Under the pieces are notes generated by a model. It saw nothing but the letters and a program-made list of their open reading frames with translations, made no database searches and had not been told where the DNA came from. Shown piece by piece: positions 54,540-63,200 of a stretch of DNA of 64,000 nt. The first letter of the stretch is position 1. Each line of letters opens with the position of its first letter. Origin of the DNA: Arthrobacter sp. SLBN-83 (GTDB taxonomy: Bacteria > Actinomycetota > Actinomycetes > Actinomycetales > Micrococcaceae). The position numbers and the translations under genes are program-made. Where the stretch lies: NCBI RefSeq assembly GCF_006715285.1, contig NZ_VFMX01000001.1:1116001-1180000 (forward strand). Reading direction: 5' to 3'.

Positions 54540-55096
54540 CTTCCACCGTCCCGGCTCCACAGCCGGAGGATGCGGCGGATGGTGTGGTCGCCGTCGGGAG
54601 CCATGTCCACCAGGGCAATACGGTCAAGCACGACGGCGTCACCCGGGTGAAGGCGTTTGGCTTCAGTATCCGCGCTGGTTGGGGCGGCGCCGGCTTGGTT
54701 GGTGCCCGCCTGGTGGGACACATGCGGGCGGTAGCCGGTCAAGGTGTGGTGCGGGGTGAGGATCCTGCCGCCCGCATCCACCACCGCCTGCACCAGCTGC
54801 TCGTGCAGTTCCTGCAGGGCTGGATGCGGTTGCACAAGGTTGACGGGGACGGAGCCGTTGCGCCCGAAGCCAGCATCCTTGCCCACTGTCAGCCCGGCCC
54901 CGAGCGCGGTGGTCGCGGGGCCGCCGGCGAGCCCGGCGATGCGTTCGGTGACGTCCGTGCTGTCCTGGCTGCCGGCGTCGAACCTCACGTCAAACCGCAC
55001 CAGGGCGATGTGCAGCGGCCAGTCCGTCCGCGGGAAAACCTGGCCCTCAGCAACGGGCTCCACGAATGCCACAAAGATCAGGTTCCGCACCGGCAT
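54536..55096 (-). CDS. 2'-5' RNA ligase (2H phosphoesterase) family protein
   Basis: A 186-residue 2H phosphoesterase-like protein. The first His motif is [14 protein letters not shown] near residue 28, and the second sits in [14 protein letters not shown] near 118; the pair are the catalytic H-x-T/S type. [18 protein letters not shown] starts the fold; ATG 55096 gives this start, whereas reading back into the palindrome at 55134-55188 would add unrelated residues. Substrates may be 2'-5' or cyclic phosphates; unassigned here. Ends 4 nt inside pgm. Confidence 0.8.
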
Positions 55097-55133
55097 ACCC
55101 CAGTCTCCCACCGCACGCCTTTTAAACACCGAT

Positions 55134-55188
55134 GCCCTATCACTTATGGTTCCCATTTCGGCTGGATAGGGACCATAAGTGATAGAGC
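55134..55188. repeat. long 14-17 bp inverted repeat between RutE-like and RNA-ligase-like genes
   Basis: CTATCACTTATGGT (55137-55150) and ACCATAAGTGATAG (55172-55185) are perfect reverse complements, extended on the outside by GC-GC with one mismatch, and inside by CCC-GGG. The loop is 14 nt. The AT-rich arms contrast with the GC-rich genes, so this may be a mobile palindromic element or a binding site; it can also fold as a hairpin after the RutE-like gene. Confidence 0.7.
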
Positions 55189-55202
55189 ATCCGGGGAAGA
55201 AG

Positions 55203-55808
55203 TCAGACGGTGCGGACGGCCTCGTCGTAGGAGAACTTCGGCTTGGCTTCGCCCCAGGCCTCTTCACCGGGCTGGCCGATGTTGACCACCAGGAAGCTCT
55301 TCTGGTCGCCGGCCGGGAAGAAGGCGGCGTCGATGGCATCGAAGTCGGCGCCGGTCATGGGGCCGGCGGCGAAGCCGAGCGAGCGGACGGCAAGGATGAA
55401 GTAGCCGGCCTGCAGGTGCGCGTTGTTGTTGCCGGTGGCGGCAGCCAGGGCGGGATCGGCGTCATACATGGCCTTGGGGGCGTTGTAGCCGGGGAGGAAG
55501 TTGTCCCACTTGCCGGCCCAGTCGGTGTCATAGCTGAGGATGGCCACGAGCGGGGCGGAGGCGGTCTTGGCCTGATTGCCGCGGGAGAGTGCGTCCACCA
55601 GGGTGGCGCGGGCCTCGGGCGAGCGGACGTAGGTGACGCGCAGGGGCTGGGAGTTGAAGGCGGTGGGGCCGTACTTGGTGAGCTCGTAGATGGCCTGCGC
55701 CTGCTCCTCGGTCACCTCGCCAGTGAAGGAGTTGGCGGTGCGGGCCTGGGCGAAGATGGCGTCCACGGCTGCCGAATCGATTACTGCTTCGTCATGGGCA
55801 ATGGTCAT
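55203..55808 (-). CDS. RutE-like nitroreductase family protein (malonic semialdehyde reductase)
   Basis: A 201-residue FMN-dependent nitroreductase-fold enzyme of the RutE type. FTGEVTEEQAQAIYELTKYG and PTAFNSQPLRVTYVRS near 30-60 are RutE hallmarks; AGYFILAVRSLGFAAGPMTG near 140 and KSFLVVNIGQPGEEA complete the fold. RutE reduces malonic semialdehyde to 3-hydroxypropionate in uracil breakdown. Divergent from the uracil permease, which supports a pyrimidine link; no rutABCD nearby, so the substrate may be another toxic aldehyde. Confidence 0.86.
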   Translation of the reverse strand: MTIAHDEAVIDSAAVDAIFAQARTANSFTGEVTEEQAQAIYELTKYGPTAFNSQPLRVTYVRSPEARATLVDALSRGNQAKTASAPLVAILSYDTDWAGKWDNFLPGYNAPKAMYDADPALAAATGNNNAHLQAGYFILAVRSLGFAAGPMTGADFDAIDAAFFPAGDQKSFLVVNIGQPGEEAWGEAKPKFSYDEAVRTV

Positions 55809-55932
55809 TGGCTTACCTTTCGCTGTGCCGCCCGCCTGCCGGGGTGGCCTCTGTTGCTTTCCATAGTTGCAACTTCAAGTGCTTTCCTCCTCTTCCCGTG
55901 ACGCCGGGTGACCTTGAACACAGCAGGGTTAC

Positions 55933-55973
55933 GCGAAAAACTTGGCGGTATTCTGGAGCGAGTCGATTTTCGC
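55933..55973. promoter_or_regulatory. uracil permease leader with GCGAAAA/TTTTCGC repeat
   Basis: A 7-bp inverted repeat, GCGAAAA (55933-55939) and TTTTCGC (55967-55973), lies 38-78 nt before the permease start. TATTCT at 55949-55954 between the arms may be its -10. The repeat could form a stem in a leader RNA or bind a repressor. Confidence 0.4.
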
Positions 55974-56010
55974 CCATTCGCGGCATCCCCCTTGAAAGGC
56001 TTTCCTTCCC

Positions 56011-57363
56011 ATGAGCATGCTCGGAATCAAATGGAAGCTGCACGGCACCGGCAAGAACATCAAGCCCGGCCAGGTAGTTGCCCCGGACGAGCGGTTGGCC
56101 TGGCCGCTGACCATCGGCGTGGGCATGCAGCACGTGGTGGCCATGTTCGGCGCCACCTTCCTGGTTCCCATCATCACAGGGATGCCGCCGGCCACCACGC
56201 TGTTCTTCTCCGGCATCGGCACGCTGCTGTTCCTGGTGATCACCAAGGGCCGGGTTCCCAGCTACCTGGGCTCAAGCTTCGCGTTCATCGCGCCCATCAC
56301 CGCGTCGCAGGCGCAGTTCGGCATCCCCGGAGCCCTGGGCGGCGTGGTGCTGGCAGGCACCACCCTGGCCCTGGTGGGTGCCGTGGTGCAAAAGTTCGGG
56401 GCCGGCTGGATCAACAGGCTGATGCCGCCCATCGTCACCGGAGCCATCGTGGCCCTGATCGGCCTGAACCTGGCTCCCGCCGCCAAGCAAAACTTCGATG
56501 CCGCCCCCATCACAGCCCTGGTCACGCTGGTCACCATCATCCTGGTCAGCGTCCTGTTCCGCGGGATCCTGGGCCGGCTCAGCATCCTGGTGGGCGTTGT
56601 GGTGGGCTACATCGTGGCCATGCTCCGCGGCGAGGTGAAGTACGACAAGATGGACGCCGCAGCATGGGTGGGCCTGCCGCACTTCCAGACGCCCGAGTTC
56701 CACATCGGCGTCCTGGGCCTGTTCGTCCCGGTGGTCCTGGTACTGGTGGCAGAGAACATCGGCCACGTGAAGTCGGTGGCGGCCATGACGGGGCAGAACC
56801 TCGACGGCGTCTCCGGACGGGCGCTGATGGCTGACGGAGCCGCCACCATGCTGGCCGGCTTCGGCGGCGGCTCCGGCACCACCACCTACGCGGAAAACAT
56901 CGGCGTCATGGCGGCCACGAAGGTGTATTCGACGGCGGCCTACTGGGTGGCGGGCATGTTCGCTGTCCTGCTCAGCTTCTCGCCGAAGTTCGGCGAACTG
57001 ATTGCCACCGTCCCGGCAGGCGTACTGGGCGGCGCGGCCACCATGCTCTACGGCATGATCGGCATCCTGGGCGTGAAGATCTGGGTGCAGAACAAGGTGA
57101 ACTTCTCCAACCCCGTCAACCTGACCACAGCCGCCGTAGCCCTGATCATCGGCATCGCTGACTACACCTGGACCATCGGCGACCTGAAGTTCACCGGCAT
57201 CGCCCTGGGCTCCGCTGCCGCGCTGGTGATCTACCACGGCATGAAGGCCATCGCGAAGGCACGCGGAACAGTGGCCGAGCCCGAAACCGAGCAGGCCGTG
57301 CTGCCTCCCGCGGCCAAGGCCGCGATGAAGGCAGCCGCGAAGCGCGCACCGAAAAAGCGCTAA
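56011..57363 (+). CDS. uracil:cation symporter (NCS2/UraA family)
   Basis: A 450-residue nucleobase permease of the NCS2 family with about 14 membrane segments. NAT-family signatures: VGMQHVVAMFGATFLVPI near 35 and the segment MLAGFGGGSGTTTYAENIG near 288, plus PPIVTGAIVALIGLNLAPAA. The C terminus is Ala/Lys-rich (PPAAKAAMKAAAKRAPKKR). ATG 56011 with GAAAGG upstream. Imports uracil, possibly with xanthine as alternative; divergent from the RutE-like gene. Confidence 0.9.
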   Translation: MSMLGIKWKLHGTGKNIKPGQVVAPDERLAWPLTIGVGMQHVVAMFGATFLVPIITGMPPATTLFFSGIGTLLFLVITKGRVPSYLGSSFAFIAPITASQAQFGIPGALGGVVLAGTTLALVGAVVQKFGAGWINRLMPPIVTGAIVALIGLNLAPAAKQNFDAAPITALVTLVTIILVSVLFRGILGRLSILVGVVVGYIVAMLRGEVKYDKMDAAAWVGLPHFQTPEFHIGVLGLFVPVVLVLVAENIGHVKSVAAMTGQNLDGVSGRALMADGAATMLAGFGGGSGTTTYAENIGVMAATKVYSTAAYWVAGMFAVLLSFSPKFGELIATVPAGVLGGAATMLYGMIGILGVKIWVQNKVNFSNPVNLTTAAVALIIGIADYTWTIGDLKFTGIALGSAAALVIYHGMKAIAKARGTVAEPETEQAVLPPAAKAAMKAAAKRAPKKR

Positions 57364-57398
57364 GGCCGAGCGCCCGGGGGGCGCCCGGCGAATAGACG

Positions 57399-58322
57399 CT
57401 AGGCCGCGTGGCCCTCCGGCGCGGGCCCGCCGGCCATTCCGGTGTGCCGGCCCGCGACGGGGTGGCCTGCGACGGGGTGGCCCGGCGGGAACGGACCTGG
57501 ACGGCCAAGGCCGAACACCGGACCGGGCAGCGGCCGCTTCGCCGCGAGGGAGTCGTCAGACTGGTGCGGGCGCAGGCGCTTCAGTACCCATGGCACGAAG
57601 TACTGCCGCGCCCACACCAGGTCCTCGGCCCGGGCCTGCGTCCACCCGTGGGCGGGAAGCGGCCGCGGCTGGAGTGGCTTGAGCGCGTGTGGCACGCCCA
57701 GGGCGTTGAGGGTGGCGACGGCAACGGAGTGATGGCCCAGCGGGGACAGGTGCAGCCGGTCCGGGTCCCACATCAGCGCGTGCTGGAGCTCAGGCAGGCA
57801 CCACAGGTCAACCATGATGGCGTGGTGCCGGGCCCCGATCCTGTGCAGGTGCTCGTTGTAGATCGCCACGCGGCCGCGGATCTTGCCGAAGACCGGCGTA
57901 TTCCCCCAGTCGGGGCCGGCGTACAGCAGCACGGTGGCACCCGTGGCGGCCAGGACCCCTACAGCCTCGTCGATCTTTTCCGCCAGCTTGTCCGGGTCGC
58001 CGTGGCGGAACACGATATCGTTGCCGCCGCCGGACATGGCAACCAGGTCGGGCTTGAGTTCCAGGGCCGGCGCCAATTGCCCGTCGAGGATCTGCCTCAG
58101 CAGCATGCCGCGGATGGCCAGGTTGGCATAGGCGAAATCAGGCTGGCCGGCGGCCAGTTCCTCCGCCACCCGATCGGCCCAGCCCCGCAGGCCGCCCAGG
58201 CTGTGCGGTTCGGGGTCGCCGATTCCTTCGGTGTAGGAGTCCCCCAGCGCGACGAACCGGTGCCAGGGGTGCCTGGCCGGTCCTGCCTCAATGGAGCGCA
58301 GTTCCTGCTTCTCGATGGTCAT
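57399..58322 (-). CDS. SGNH/GDSL hydrolase family protein
   Basis: A 307-residue hydrolase. Block I is FVALGDSYTEGIGDP near 25 (catalytic Ser), block III SGGGNDIVFR near 96 (Asn), and block V in DPDRLHLSPLGHHSVA near 190 carries the Asp/His pair. No signal peptide is visible, so the enzyme is probably cytoplasmic. C-terminal 50 residues are Pro/Gly-rich (GHPVAGHPVAGRHTG repeats). ATG 58322 overlaps the GAF/ANTAR-like gene by 4 nt, so the two are coupled. Esterase or lipase-type activity; substrate unknown. Confidence 0.88.
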   Translation of the reverse strand: MTIEKQELRSIEAGPARHPWHRFVALGDSYTEGIGDPEPHSLGGLRGWADRVAEELAAGQPDFAYANLAIRGMLLRQILDGQLAPALELKPDLVAMSGGGNDIVFRHGDPDKLAEKIDEAVGVLAATGATVLLYAGPDWGNTPVFGKIRGRVAIYNEHLHRIGARHHAIMVDLWCLPELQHALMWDPDRLHLSPLGHHSVAVATLNALGVPHALKPLQPRPLPAHGWTQARAEDLVWARQYFVPWVLKRLRPHQSDDSLAAKRPLPGPVFGLGRPGPFPPGHPVAGHPVAGRHTGMAGGPAPEGHAA

Positions 58323-59203
58323 GCCGTCCTCCCTTCTGCAGCTGACGGGGGTTCCTTCCCCGCCGCCGCGTCCTTGCGGGGCGACGTTCCGGTTGGAAAG
58401 TCACGCCCCGCCGCCGACGGCCGCGGGAGCTCCGACACGCCGTCGTACGTTTCCTGCCGCAGCCCCGAAGGCTGCCCGGCCCCGCGGTCCATTCCGCTGG
58501 GAGCCACTACATTCAGTGCCGCGTCCCGGAGGTCCAGTTCGTGGTGCAGCGCCTGCGTCTGCAGGAACCGCAGGGCACCCTCACGGGTGAGCCCGTATTC
58601 GTTCATGAGGCTGCGCACCGCAAGGTCCACCAGGACCAGGGAGCTTTGGACGACGGCGAGACCCGCCGTTGCTTCCGCGCGCTCAGCCACCCGGACCACA
58701 ACACGCAGGGCCCGCGCCACCTGGCGCACATAACTTTGGCTGTGCACCAGGTCGTCACTGGTGAAGGTGTGCGGAGACGGCGCGTAAAGATTGATGGCGG
58801 CGCTGGTGGCGCCCTCAGTGAGGATGGGGACCGAGAGCAGTGACTGCACGCCGTGGACGGCGGCGGCGCTGGAATACCCAGGCCAGCGGCGGTCCCGGCT
58901 CAGGTCCGACAGCAGGACGAATTCCCCGGAGCGCACGGCTTCCATCACCGGTCCGTCGGCGAACGAACATTGCTCCCGGTCAGCCTCTCTTGCCTGCTCG
59001 GTACTGGCCGCGAGGGTGCGTGCCTTGCCCAGGCGAAAGAGGGTGGCCGCCCAGCTGATGCTGCGGCGCTCACCTTTGATACCCGCCATGAAGTCGCGGG
59101 TCACTTCCCAGAGGTAGTCTTCAACGTCCTTGCTGTCGAAAACCGGCTCCGGGGTAACTGGAAGCGGTCCCCAGCCAACCTGCCCCGTGGGATCAGCGGC
59201 CAT
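58319..59203 (-). CDS. GAF domain sensor with ANTAR-like C-terminal segment
   Basis: A 294-residue signalling protein. A GAF domain covers about 30-160 (FADGPVMEAVRSGEFVLLSD, SLLSVPILTEGATSAAINLY, TFTSDDLVHSQSYVRQVARA). Residues 170-225 resemble an ANTAR RNA-binding domain, with VLVDLAVRSLMNEYGLTREG then LRFLQTQALHHELDLRDAAL, but the usual glycine at the first helix is lost. A Pro/Arg-rich tail follows. ANTAR proteins act as antiterminators on dual-hairpin RNAs; that role here is inference and the domain is degenerate. Confidence 0.75.
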   Translation of the reverse strand: MAADPTGQVGWGPLPVTPEPVFDSKDVEDYLWEVTRDFMAGIKGERRSISWAATLFRLGKARTLAASTEQAREADREQCSFADGPVMEAVRSGEFVLLSDLSRDRRWPGYSSAAAVHGVQSLLSVPILTEGATSAAINLYAPSPHTFTSDDLVHSQSYVRQVARALRVVVRVAERAEATAGLAVVQSSLVLVDLAVRSLMNEYGLTREGALRFLQTQALHHELDLRDAALNVVAPSGMDRGAGQPSGLRQETYDGVSELPRPSAAGRDFPTGTSPRKDAAAGKEPPSAAEGRTA

Positions 59204-59479
59204 GCTCCAGCCCTGCTATCAGCGCGTCGGCCCACTGCAAAACCCTTGCACTAAGAATACGACCCCAAAGGGCCTTGGTGGGGAACAACGGGGAAACAAG
59301 GGGGATTCAACGGGTTAGGGATGAGCGGCACGCCGGTGTCCCTTCCGCCGGCCCCGCTGCGCAGTAGCATCGGGAGAGGGAACACCGAATACTCCCTGCC
59401 CGCATGGGTACCTGACCTTGAGCAAGGGGTCTTGGAGCATCCATGCCAGCACGGAAACGAGCAATGGAAAGAGGAGCTT

Positions 59480-61759
59480 ATGCGGGAGCCGGGCACCAGC
59501 GAGCGTACTTCGGAAGCGGATGAGGCCGTGGAGGCCAGCATGGAAGTGGAAGAGGACGCGGCGGAGCCGTCACCGGACCTTGAGGTCACGTTCGACGAGC
59601 AGTTCTTCGCGGCCCGCCCCAAGGCTCTGCGTCCCATCGCACGGAGGCGGCAGTTCGTCGGCAGCAAGCCGTCCTTCGAATTCGACGGGCGCAATGCGGC
59701 TTACGTGGAGTGGCTGCGGAACCAGGCCATGCTCGGGGACGCCAACACGCTGGCACGCCAGCTGTCGGGGCAGGCCAGCATGTGGCAAAACTCGTACGCG
59801 CACCCAAACCCGCGTGCCGCCGTCGAACGCGCCTCCGTGTGGTTCACCGCCTACCCGCTGTCCTTCATCACCCCCACCGGCCAGTCATTCCTCTCCGCCC
59901 TGGGTGACCCGGAGATGTGGAAGGCGTTCCGCGAAATCGGAATCCGCGGCATCCACACCGGACCCGTGAAACTTGCCGGCGGCATCAGCGGCTGGTCCCA
60001 CACGCCCAGCGTGGACGGCCACTTCGACCGCATCAGCATGGCCATCGACCCGGTCTTCGGCACCGAGGACGAGTTCCGAAGGATGTGCGAGGTGGCTGCT
60101 GAGCACGAGGGCACCATCATCGACGACATCGTCCCCGGCCACACCGGCAAGGGAGCCGACTTCCGGCTCGCCGAAATGAACTTCCGTGACTACCCCGGCA
60201 TCTACCACATGATCGACATCCCGGAGGAGGACTGGAACCTGCTCCCAGACGTCCCGGAAGGGGCCGACTCGGTCAACCTCAGCCCGGACGCCGAGCAGGC
60301 GCTGCAGAAGGCCGGGTACATCATCGGCCGGCTGCAACGCGTGATCTTCTACGAGCCCGGGGTAAAGGAAACCAACTGGAGCGTCACCCGGCCCATCGTG
60401 GACACCACGGGCAAGACCCGCCGCTGGGTCTACCTGCACTACTTCAAGGCCGGGCAGCCCTCCATCAACTGGCTGGACCCCACCTTCGCCGGAATGCGGC
60501 TGGTGGTGGGCGATGCCCTGCACTCGCTCGTGGACCTTGGCACCGGGGCGCTGCGCCTGGATGCCAACGGCTTCCTGGGCGTGGAAAAGAGCGCCGAGGA
60601 ACAGCCCGGCTGGTCCGAAGGCCACCCCCTCTCCGAGGCCGCCAACCAACTCATCGGTTCCATGATCCGCAAGGTGGGCGGGTTCTCCTTCCAGGAACTG
60701 AACCTGACCATTGACGACATCAAGGCAACCTCGGAGTCCGGCCCGGACCTCTCCTACGACTTCATCACCCGGCCGGCGTACCACTACTCCCTGGTCACCG
60801 GCGATACCGAGTTCCTGCGGCTGACCCTCCGCCTGTCGCGGGAAATCGGCGTGGACCAGGCCTCGCTGGTGCATGCCCTGCAGAACCATGACGAGCTCAC
60901 CTACGAACTCCTGCACTTCGCTGCCGGGCACCGGGACGAGATGTTCGAGCTCAACGGCGAAGAACTGACCGGCGCCCAACTGGCCGAACAGATCCAGCAG
61001 ACCCTGCGGGACCGGCTCACCGGCGAAAACGCACCCTACAACGCCGTCTTCACCACCAACGGCATTGCCTGCACCTCGGTCAGCTTCATCATGGCCGCCC
61101 TGGGAATCCAGGACCCGGACGCCGTCACCCCGGAGCAGGAAGCCCAGATCCGCGACGTCCACCTGCTCCTGGCCATGTACAACGCCCTGCAGCCCGGCGT
61201 CTTCGCGCTTTCCGGCTGGGACCTCACCGGCATCATGGCCCTGGACCGCAGCAGGGTCCGGGAACTCACCTCCCAGGGCGATACGCGCTGGATCAACCGC
61301 GGCGCCCACGACCTCATGGGAACAAGCCCGGACGCCACCACCTCATCGGCCGGAATGCCGCGGGCCCGCAGCCTGTACGGGCCGCTGCCTGAACAGCTGA
61401 AGGACCCGGACTCGTTCGCACGCCGGCTGCAGCGGATCCTCGCCGTCCGTGAGGACAACGAAATCGCCACCGGCACGCTGCTGGACGTGCCGGACGTCTC
61501 CAACCGCGGGGCACTGGTGCTGGTGAACCGGCTCAAGGACGGCGCCCTGCAGGTAACGGCGCTGAACTTCTCCGGCCAGGACATCGCCGGCAGCATCCAG
61601 TCCAACGAGCTGCCGTCCGGCGCCAACGTCCGGGACCTGTTCAGCGGCGAGACCGTGGGGCAGGTGGACGACCTGCACAGCTTCTTCCTGGAACTGCCCG
61701 CTTACGGCGGAACCGCGCTGCGCCTGACCGAGGCACCGGAGGCGGAGGCGGAGGCCTAA
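59480..61759 (+). CDS. GH13 trehalose-synthase-like (maltose alpha-D-glucosyltransferase-like) enzyme
   Basis: A 759-residue alpha-amylase-family protein. GH13 regions: nucleophile Asp in [18 protein letters not shown] (about 350), acid Glu in [14 protein letters not shown] (about 395), and HD in [15 protein letters not shown] (about 470). LQNHDELT is most like trehalose synthase, which makes trehalose from maltose. The first 55 residues are acidic and disordered; the C-terminal domain is a beta-sandwich-like tail ending EAPEAEAEA, from a GAGGCG tandem repeat. ATG 59480 with GAGGAG just upstream; earlier in-frame starts lack support. Next to no maltokinase, so its exact activity is uncertain. 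Confidence 0.75.
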   Translation: MREPGTSERTSEADEAVEASMEVEEDAAEPSPDLEVTFDEQFFAARPKALRPIARRRQFVGSKPSFEFDGRNAAYVEWLRNQAMLGDANTLARQLSGQASMWQNSYAHPNPRAAVERASVWFTAYPLSFITPTGQSFLSALGDPEMWKAFREIGIRGIHTGPVKLAGGISGWSHTPSVDGHFDRISMAIDPVFGTEDEFRRMCEVAAEHEGTIIDDIVPGHTGKGADFRLAEMNFRDYPGIYHMIDIPEEDWNLLPDVPEGADSVNLSPDAEQALQKAGYIIGRLQRVIFYEPGVKETNWSVTRPIVDTTGKTRRWVYLHYFKAGQPSINWLDPTFAGMRLVVGDALHSLVDLGTGALRLDANGFLGVEKSAEEQPGWSEGHPLSEAANQLIGSMIRKVGGFSFQELNLTIDDIKATSESGPDLSYDFITRPAYHYSLVTGDTEFLRLTLRLSREIGVDQASLVHALQNHDELTYELLHFAAGHRDEMFELNGEELTGAQLAEQIQQTLRDRLTGENAPYNAVFTTNGIACTSVSFIMAALGIQDPDAVTPEQEAQIRDVHLLLAMYNALQPGVFALSGWDLTGIMALDRSRVRELTSQGDTRWINRGAHDLMGTSPDATTSSAGMPRARSLYGPLPEQLKDPDSFARRLQRILAVREDNEIATGTLLDVPDVSNRGALVLVNRLKDGALQVTALNFSGQDIAGSIQSNELPSGANVRDLFSGETVGQVDDLHSFFLELPAYGGTALRLTEAPEAEAEA

Positions 61760-61790
61760 AGCCATGGGTGGCGCCGGGAATTCCCCGGCG

Positions 61791-63008
61791 CTACCCGGCT
61801 GCTGCGGCCGTCAGCGTCGCCTCGATGATGGCCGGCGACAGGACGTACTGGGTGACCAGCTGGCTTGCCCCCAGCACGCCCGCATGGGCGCCGGCCCGCG
61901 AAACGTTGATGCGCAGGTGCGAGGTGGCCAGCGGCGGAGAACGCCGGTACACCACCTCGCGGATGCCGGCCACCAGGTGCTCCCCCGTCTCGCCGACACT
62001 GCCGCCCACCACGATGACGGACGGGTTGAGCAGGTTGACCACGGTGGCCAGCACCTCGCCGATGTCCCGCCCGGCCTGGCGCAGGGCCTGGATGGCCTGC
62101 AGGTTGCCGTCGGCGGCGAGCCGGAGCACATCGGCGCCTATTGCCACATCAAGTCCCTGATCCTTCAGGGAGCGAACGACGGCGGGACCTGACGCGAGCG
62201 CCTCCAGGCACCCATAGTTTCCACAGGCACACAGCACGTCCGCGCCCCGCGCCACCTGGACATGCCCCAGGTCCCCTGCCGTGCCGTTGGCACCGCGCTG
62301 CAGCTCCCCGTTGCTGATGATGCCGGAGCCGATGCCGGTGGCCACCTTCACGAAGAAAAAGTTGCTGTGCTCGGGCCAGTGCGCGGACTGCTCCCCCAGC
62401 GCCATGATGTTCACGTCGTTGTCCACCAGCACGTGGACGGGCAGGGACCGCTGCACGTAGCTGACCACATCGAACCCGTCCCACCCCGGCATGATGGGCG
62501 GCTTCACGGGCTTGCCGGTATCGTGTTCCACCGGGCCGGGCAGCCCGATGCCGATCCCGGCGAGTTCCCCCACGCTGCGTCCCACCGAGGCCAGCAGTTC
62601 CTTGCCCTGCGCCACCACACGGTCCAGCACCACCTCCGGCCCATCGGCCACCTGCTGTGCCAGCCGGTGTTCGGCAAGGATGGTGCCGCCAAGGTCGGTG
62701 ACCGCCACGATGACATGCGTGGCACCCACATCCACGGCCAGGACCAGGCGGGCTGATGGGTTGAAGGCAAAGCGCGACGGCGGCCTTCCGCCGCTGGAGA
62801 GGGCCTCCCCTGCCGGACCCACCAGGCCGGACAGCATCAGTGCGTCAATCCTGGAAGCGACGGTGGAACGGGCCAGCCCGGTGGTCAGGGCCAGCTCGGC
62901 CCGGGTGCGGGCCCTGCCGTCCCGGAGCAGCTGGAAGAGGTCGCCCGCCCGTGACAGGCTGCCGACGTCAGCGTCCTTCGCGGCCTGTTTCCCCGTGGCT
63001 TGAGTCAT
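61791..63008 (-). CDS. ROK family transcriptional repressor
   Basis: A 405-residue ROK repressor. Winged-HTH N terminus at about 15-75: LFQLLRDGRARTRAELALTT then GLARSTVASRIDALMLSGLV. The ROK sugar-binding domain follows: AVDVGATHVIVAVTDLGGT (phosphate-like loop), GIGIGLPGPVEHDTGKPV, VLVDNDVNIMALGE and the zinc-binding set CACGNYGCLEALASG near 270. ATG 63008. Divergent from the Gfo/Idh/MocA oxidoreductase, whose promoter carries palindromes that are likely its operators. Confidence 0.92.
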   Translation of the reverse strand: MTQATGKQAAKDADVGSLSRAGDLFQLLRDGRARTRAELALTTGLARSTVASRIDALMLSGLVGPAGEALSSGGRPPSRFAFNPSARLVLAVDVGATHVIVAVTDLGGTILAEHRLAQQVADGPEVVLDRVVAQGKELLASVGRSVGELAGIGIGLPGPVEHDTGKPVKPPIMPGWDGFDVVSYVQRSLPVHVLVDNDVNIMALGEQSAHWPEHSNFFFVKVATGIGSGIISNGELQRGANGTAGDLGHVQVARGADVLCACGNYGCLEALASGPAVVRSLKDQGLDVAIGADVLRLAADGNLQAIQALRQAGRDIGEVLATVVNLLNPSVIVVGGSVGETGEHLVAGIREVVYRRSPPLATSHLRINVSRAGAHAGVLGASQLVTQYVLSPAIIEATLTAAAAG

Positions 63009-63072
63009 GTCTAAGTCATAACACTCTTACTTCTTGCTGTCATCACGGCAGAAGAATGACGCGCAACAAACA

Positions 63073-63109
63073 ACTTTTGCTTGACGCGCGTCAAAAGTCG
63101 TCCTAGGTT
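63073..63109 (+). promoter_or_regulatory. strong oxidoreductase promoter overlapped by a palindromic operator
   Basis: TTGACG (63081-63086) and TAGGTT (63104-63109), 17 nt apart, form a near-consensus promoter for the right-hand gene. The -35 lies inside the perfect palindrome TTGACGCGCGTCAA (63081-63094), which is flanked by ACTTTT (63073-63078) and AAAAGT (63093-63098). A ROK repressor bound there would occlude RNA polymerase. Confidence 0.75.
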
Positions 63110-63132
63110 GTGACTCACGGCACATCCGCGAA

Positions 63133-63151
63133 GCCGATGCCTGGCATCGGC
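63133..63151. promoter_or_regulatory. 19-bp perfect palindrome in the oxidoreductase leader
   Basis: GCCGATGCC-T-GGCATCGGC with one central base, 24 nt past the -10 and 50 nt before the TTG start. Could be a second operator for the ROK protein or a different regulator, or a short leader hairpin. Confidence 0.55.
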
Positions 63152-63200
63152 GGCAGTGATGGCCAGGCACTCCCGAGTCCGCTTACAAAGAGGTAGGAAC

